From: JAVVXB01 sp036651815
Lineage (GTDB): Bacteria > Bacillota > Clostridia > Christensenellales > CAG-138
Length of the DNA stretch: 8,825 nucleotides
Assembly (NCBI GenBank): GCA_036651815.1
Contig: JAVVXB010000049.1
Span: 1 to 8,825 of the forward strand
Direction: 5' to 3'
Position 1 is the stretch's first letter; the number at the start of each line of letters is the position of its first letter. Below are positions 5,877 to 8,825 of the stretch, one piece after another. The notes beneath the pieces were generated by a model, which made no database searches, was not told the origin of the DNA, and was given only the letters and a program-made list of their open reading frames with translations. A program made the translations under genes and the position numbers.

Positions 5877-5954
5877 TTGACCCAAAGCTTCGTCCCCCAG
5901 CAGCGGCATACCGTTCTCCGTAGGGGATCTATGGACCAACCCCCGGTACGCCAG

Positions 5955-8132
5955 TCAACAGATAATCCCGCTTCCGCCGCAAGGGATATGCAGACCGGTT
6001 TCCCTTGTATAAAGCGCTTTATCCCGTAGCACTGCAAGTTCTTCATCCAGCACCGTCAATGCGCCCACGCCAAGCAGGGCCTCGTACTGATTTGGATAAA
6101 CGGAAACCGCATGCTGTCCTGCGCGACGAAGTAGCTCGCGTGAGAATCGACCACTTTCCAGCGCCGCAATGAGCGTCACTGCCGTATCATCCTCTGGTAT
6201 CAATACCGTACGCGTTGGTGAATCGATTACGTGAAAACAATTCGCCACCTCTGCAAAGGGTATGGATAACCCGTTTGAAATGCTGTCATCCAGTTTTTGC
6301 ACGATGCGCTGCTTGTCCAGCTCGTCTCCGCTGAACGCAAACAATTTTGAAAAATACGCATGGATTGCTTCCGGCGACCCGATATCCGGGTAGTCATCCA
6401 TCACCATCTGTGCAATCCCAATTGGCAAGCCGAGCGAGTGGGGTTGTTTCTTTTTATAAAAATCGTCCGAGCGGAAAAGATAGACGATCGCGTCATCCGG
6501 ATCGGTTTTTCCCTCACGGTTGCAGCGTCCGGCTGCCTGAATATCAGAATCCAATCCTGCTTCCTGGCGAAATACGCACGGAAAGTCCACGTCCACACCT
6601 GCCTCAATGAGACTTGTGGCGATCACGCGGCAAGAAAGTCCAGCTTTGAGCCGCGCACGAATTTCTTTAAGCGTATGTCTGCGAAGCGCCGGCGTCATGA
6701 GCGTGGAAAGATGATAATTACCTTCTCCTGTCAGTCCTTCATAAAGTGCTTGCGCCTGTACCTTTGTGTTAACAATACAAAGTACCTGGTGATGATGGTC
6801 CATTCTGGCAAGCAGATCTTCGTCGCTCAACTGTCCAAGCCGCATAAACCGGACACGGCGAAGCGCATCATAGAGCGTGCCAGGTGAAGCGCAGATCTCG
6901 CGCATGGGCACAGCCGTGGAAAATAGTGGACGCAGCGCAGGCTGGGTCGCGCTGCAGAGCACCGCCGTACAACGATGATTTCGAACAAGTTCCTCAATGG
7001 CATGCACGCAAGGCAGCAGCAGATCGATTGGCAGCATCTGCGCCTCGTCAAAGATGAGTACACTGTTAGCGATGTTATGTAGCTTCCGGCAGCGTGACGT
7101 GCGGTTGGAAAAAAGCGACTCGAAAAACTGTACGTTGGTGGTTACGACAATCGGCGCGTCCCAGTTCTCCGTTGCCAGAACACGCGGGTCTGGCTGCTCG
7201 TCGCCACGCGAATCGTAATTGACTTGAGCGTGATGTTCCAGTACGTTCTCTTCACCGAGTATCTCCCGAAAAATCGAGGCTGTCTGCTCAATGATTGACG
7301 TATAGGGAATTGTATAAATCACCCGGCAAAGGTTGTTTTTCAGCGCGTGTTTCAGGGCAAATGCGAGGGAGGAGAGCGTTTTTCCGCCGCCTGTTGGAAC
7401 AGTCAGCATGAATAGTCCACGTGGGGATTCAGCTGCCAGAAGACAATTCTCCAGTACCTCCTTTCGTTTTTCACCAACAGTATTGAAGGGAATGCCAAAC
7501 GACGCAAGCTTTTCTGTCAACCGGTCGAGCAAAACCGACAATGGCTCCCCGCGACTTTTACGCAGGGCGGTGTTATTCATGAAGGCTTCGGTATCCAAAT
7601 AGTCTGCGTCCACCAGGCAGGAAAACAGCATCCGCGTCCAGAATGTATAGCTAAATCCCTGATGCTGCTGATCGCAGTCCAGCCGAATGATCGGAACCTC
7701 CGATATCGTTTCGCCAAGCACTTGTTGATATGGCGCATAATCCCGATTGCGTTTCTTCTGCCGTTTGAGCTTTCCCTGAAGAGTCGGCATATCCTCCGTG
7801 TCCGCAAAGATGCCGCCGTCTGGCAGACCTGTGTGATGACCCGCCGCGCAATAGGCGAGCAGCTTGATAAACGAATTATGCCGCACTCTGGCTGCATCGT
7901 CAAAGATCTCCGCGCTTGCAGCAGCATGTTCAACGCGCGCAGGATCCCCATAAAGCCGTTTCTGTCCCGCAGGCGAACACTTGCCAGCGTCGTGCAGCAA
8001 TCCGAGCAGATACGCTTGCGCTTGGCTTTGAAATTCCGATGCATATGCTGCCGCAAGCTGGGCGACGTTCTTTGCATGCACGTCAAATGGCTGAAATCGT
8101 CCATCCAAGCTGCTATGGGCAATCAGCGGCAT
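5955..8132 (-). CDS. cas3: Cas3 HD nuclease and helicase (type I-C)
   Basis: Cas3 is recruited to target-bound Cascade, then nicks, unwinds and degrades the displaced strand. The 725-residue product has an N-terminal HD nuclease domain (H19 in FDVHAKN, H47-D48 in LLHDAGK, H69, H99-H100 in AGHHTG, D175). A superfamily 2 helicase follows: Walker A VPTGGGKT (245-252), DEAQ (362-365), SAT (394-396) and QAAGRCNR (532-539). The C-terminal part (RAGQHAVSVYPNQYEALL) is typical of the I-C type. Length is normal and all key motifs are intact. ATG 8132 is preceded by AAGGA at 6 nt. No minus-strand terminator is visible after the stop, so read-through toward cas5 is possible. Confidence 0.97.
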   Translation of the reverse strand: MPLIAHSSLDGRFQPFDVHAKNVAQLAAAYASEFQSQAQAYLLGLLHDAGKCSPAGQKRLYGDPARVEHAAASAEIFDDAARVRHNSFIKLLAYCAAGHHTGLPDGGIFADTEDMPTLQGKLKRQKKRNRDYAPYQQVLGETISEVPIIRLDCDQQHQGFSYTFWTRMLFSCLVDADYLDTEAFMNNTALRKSRGEPLSVLLDRLTEKLASFGIPFNTVGEKRKEVLENCLLAAESPRGLFMLTVPTGGGKTLSSLAFALKHALKNNLCRVIYTIPYTSIIEQTASIFREILGEENVLEHHAQVNYDSRGDEQPDPRVLATENWDAPIVVTTNVQFFESLFSNRTSRCRKLHNIANSVLIFDEAQMLPIDLLLPCVHAIEELVRNHRCTAVLCSATQPALRPLFSTAVPMREICASPGTLYDALRRVRFMRLGQLSDEDLLARMDHHHQVLCIVNTKVQAQALYEGLTGEGNYHLSTLMTPALRRHTLKEIRARLKAGLSCRVIATSLIEAGVDVDFPCVFRQEAGLDSDIQAAGRCNREGKTDPDDAIVYLFRSDDFYKKKQPHSLGLPIGIAQMVMDDYPDIGSPEAIHAYFSKLFAFSGDELDKQRIVQKLDDSISNGLSIPFAEVANCFHVIDSPTRTVLIPEDDTAVTLIAALESGRFSRELLRRAGQHAVSVYPNQYEALLGVGALTVLDEELAVLRDKALYTRETGLHIPCGGSGIIC

Positions 8133-8197
8133 CTTATTTCCTTCTCTCTAATTAATATCGAATTGAAAAAATGCGTTCCTCAACTGTTTCAGATCGA

Positions 8198-8203
8198 ATT
8201 ATA
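8198..8203 (-). promoter_or_regulatory. Likely cas3 promoter -10 element (no good -35)
   Basis: A perfect TATAAT lies on the minus strand 66 bp upstream of the cas3 ATG. No hexamer resembling TTGACA lies 16-18 bp further upstream. That place is occupied by the inverted repeat at 8216-8231, which suggests either dependence on an activator or control by a repressor. Transcription would start near 8191. Confidence 0.5.
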
Positions 8204-8215
8204 TGCACATTTGGT

Positions 8216-8231
8216 TCATCCATGTGGATGA
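8216..8231. promoter_or_regulatory. Inverted repeat at the cas3 -35 position (candidate operator 1)
   Basis: Arms TCATCC and GGATGA flank ATGT. The element covers the place where the -35 of the cas3 promoter should lie. It shares the CATC/GATG half-site with a second inverted repeat about 21 bp upstream. Confidence 0.4.
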
Positions 8232-8237
8232 CGCGAC

Positions 8238-8252
8238 GCCATCATGGATGGC
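8238..8252. promoter_or_regulatory. Second inverted repeat upstream of cas3 (candidate operator 2)
   Basis: Arms GCCATC and GATGGC flank ATG. Its centre is about 21.5 bp, two helical turns, from that of the repeat at 8216-8231, with the same CATC/GATG half-sites. This arrangement fits two dimers bound on one face of the DNA. Confidence 0.4.
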
Positions 8253-8358
8253 AATTGATTGCAGCCGTATACCGTATCCTAGTAGATTCCCCGCATCATT
8301 AAAACACATACGTTTATTTCGATTGTAGCAGAATGTGCCATTCGCCACAAGTAGAAAC

Positions 8359-8389
8359 GTTTCGACAGGCAGAACCTGCCCATCGAAAC
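8359..8389 (-). ncRNA. Strong RNA hairpin upstream of cas3, strand-specific by G-U pairs
   Basis: On the minus strand, arms GTTTCGATGGGCAG and CTGCCTGTCGAAAC form an unbroken 14-bp stem with a GTT loop, two of the pairs being G-U. On the plus strand the same two positions are C/A mismatches, so the structure favours an RNA read in the cas3 direction. No T tract follows, so it is not a standard terminator. It may be a 5' leader structure, the end of an upstream transcript, or part of a dispersed palindromic repeat. Short open frames cross it in several frames, none convincing as a gene. Confidence 0.45.
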
Positions 8390-8516
8390 AATCCCGACCT
8401 TTTCAATGTGTAACGTCCATTGTGGGCGGTTCTTAATAATTCCGTTTGAAAAAACCACTGAATTTAACGCATTCCATCGCTTACAAAATGGCATACCATC
8501 TTTTCATGAACACAGC

Positions 8517-8825
8517 TTACCTCGGTAGAACCGCTGATTTTAGGGGTTCAGCAAGATCACTATATCCAGCTCCAAGAATTCTGCTGGACAGCCAAGCGGC
8601 ATGAAGCTGCATAGGAACACCGTATACGTCAAGAGCATCATTTTCACCCAACAATTGTTCTCTTTCAAAGCATACCCTTTGGCTGCTCAAAATCCATGAA
8701 ACTGATTAATTCATGCTGTATCGATACAATGCAGCTGTTCTGCATGCAAAGTTTCGAGTTGTTTTTCATTTGATGAATGATCAAGTCAACGTGCGCCACT
8801 TCGTGTAGACGTATCTGAATGGGAT
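8517..8825 (-). pseudogene. Partial, probably frameshifted reading frame of unknown function
   Basis: From the right edge a minus-strand frame is open to a TGA at 8667-8665 and ends in ELISFMDFEQPKGML. At that point another frame takes over, from about FEREQLLGENDALDVYGVP to a TAA at 8519-8517, ending KSAVLPR. Read together they look like the C-terminal hundred residues of one protein broken by a 1-2 nt indel near 8667-8672. I do not recognise the family, and its N-terminus is outside the window. Chance open frames remain possible at these lengths. Nothing links it to the cas operon. Confidence 0.35.

Larger units (their letters stand above)
5609..5954. other. Unusually long cas3-cas5 intergenic region
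   Basis: In many I-C loci these genes are close together; here 346 bp lie between them. The stretch holds, from left to right, the cas5 leader, a 21-bp inverted repeat at the cas5 promoter, two direct copies of TGTCGAA (5702-5708 and 5722-5728, 20 bp apart), a weak plus-strand promoter and the crRNA-like element with its hairpin. The remaining roughly 80 bp up to the cas3 stop show no feature I can name. Confidence 0.7.
8133..8516. other. Non-coding region upstream of cas3
   Basis: This stretch holds the cas3 leader, the -10 element, the two inverted repeats and the hairpin at 8359-8389. Outside these I see no gene. A minus-strand frame from about 8406 to 8160 reads without a stop through VANGTFCYNRNKRMCF, but it has no start codon near its beginning. 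It may be the remains of a gene or a dispersed repeat. Confidence 0.5.

Noticed and set aside
5792..6046. Minus-strand open frame of 84 codons crossing the cas3 end and the crRNA-like element
   Set aside because: It overlaps the cas3 C-terminus in another frame, covers the hairpin and the repeat fragment, and resembles no family I know.
8221..8228. CATGTGGA shared between the spacer-like sequence (5830-5837) and the cas3 upstream inverted repeat, as a second guide target
   Set aside because: In this register the preceding trinucleotide is GGT, not TTC, and only one of the first five positions matches. An 8-nt match is expected by chance with moderate probability.
8279..8494. Minus-strand open frame of 71 codons upstream of cas3
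   Set aside because: It crosses the strong hairpin, has no clear ribosome site and no recognisable domain. A competing frame over the same bases looks at least as protein-like, so neither is called.

Overview
The window holds a complete type I-C CRISPR-Cas locus on the minus strand, in the canonical order cas3 - cas5c - cas8c (with an internal cas11c) - cas7c - cas4 - cas1 - cas2 - leader - CRISPR array. Most cas protein calls rest on motifs that can be read directly. The strong AGGAGG-type ribosome sites, mid-range GC content and the flavour of the Cas proteins suggest a Bacillota (Clostridia-like) bacterium, but no marker gene fixes the taxon.

Layout from left to right (transcription runs right to left): 1-133 is the leader-proximal end of the array, with two identical 33-bp repeats. 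134-294 is the leader with a likely pre-crRNA promoter. 295-2300 holds cas2, cas1 and cas4 (adaptation). 2297-5599 holds cas7, cas8c/cas11c and cas5c (Cascade). 5600-5954 is an unusually long gap before cas3. 5955-8132 is cas3. 8133-8825 is mostly non-coding, with a cas3 promoter, two candidate operators, a strong RNA hairpin, and a broken or partial reading frame entering from the right edge.

How it should work: Cas1-Cas2-Cas4 choose, trim and insert spacers next to the leader. The minus-strand transcript of the array is cut by Cas5c at the base of the 8-bp repeat hairpin, leaving the 11-nt 5' handle TGGATTGAAAT. Cas5c, Cas8c, Cas11c and Cas7c form the surveillance complex, and Cas3 unwinds and degrades the target.

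The most interesting region is the cas3-cas5 gap. On the plus strand, opposite to the cas genes, it contains an exact copy of the last 12 nt of the CRISPR repeat. This is followed by about 25 nt of spacer-like sequence and a 9-bp hairpin with a short T tract. The spacer-like part matches 12 of its first 18 positions, including positions 1-5, to a site next to a TTC motif in the 5' untranslated region of cas5. This has the form of a crRNA-like guide that would let Cascade repress its own operon (CreR/CreA-like). It is inferred from sequence only. A second oddity is cas4: its conserved N-terminus is in frame, but no ATG, GTG or TTG precedes it. A single change in the overlapping cas7 stop codon may have removed the start.
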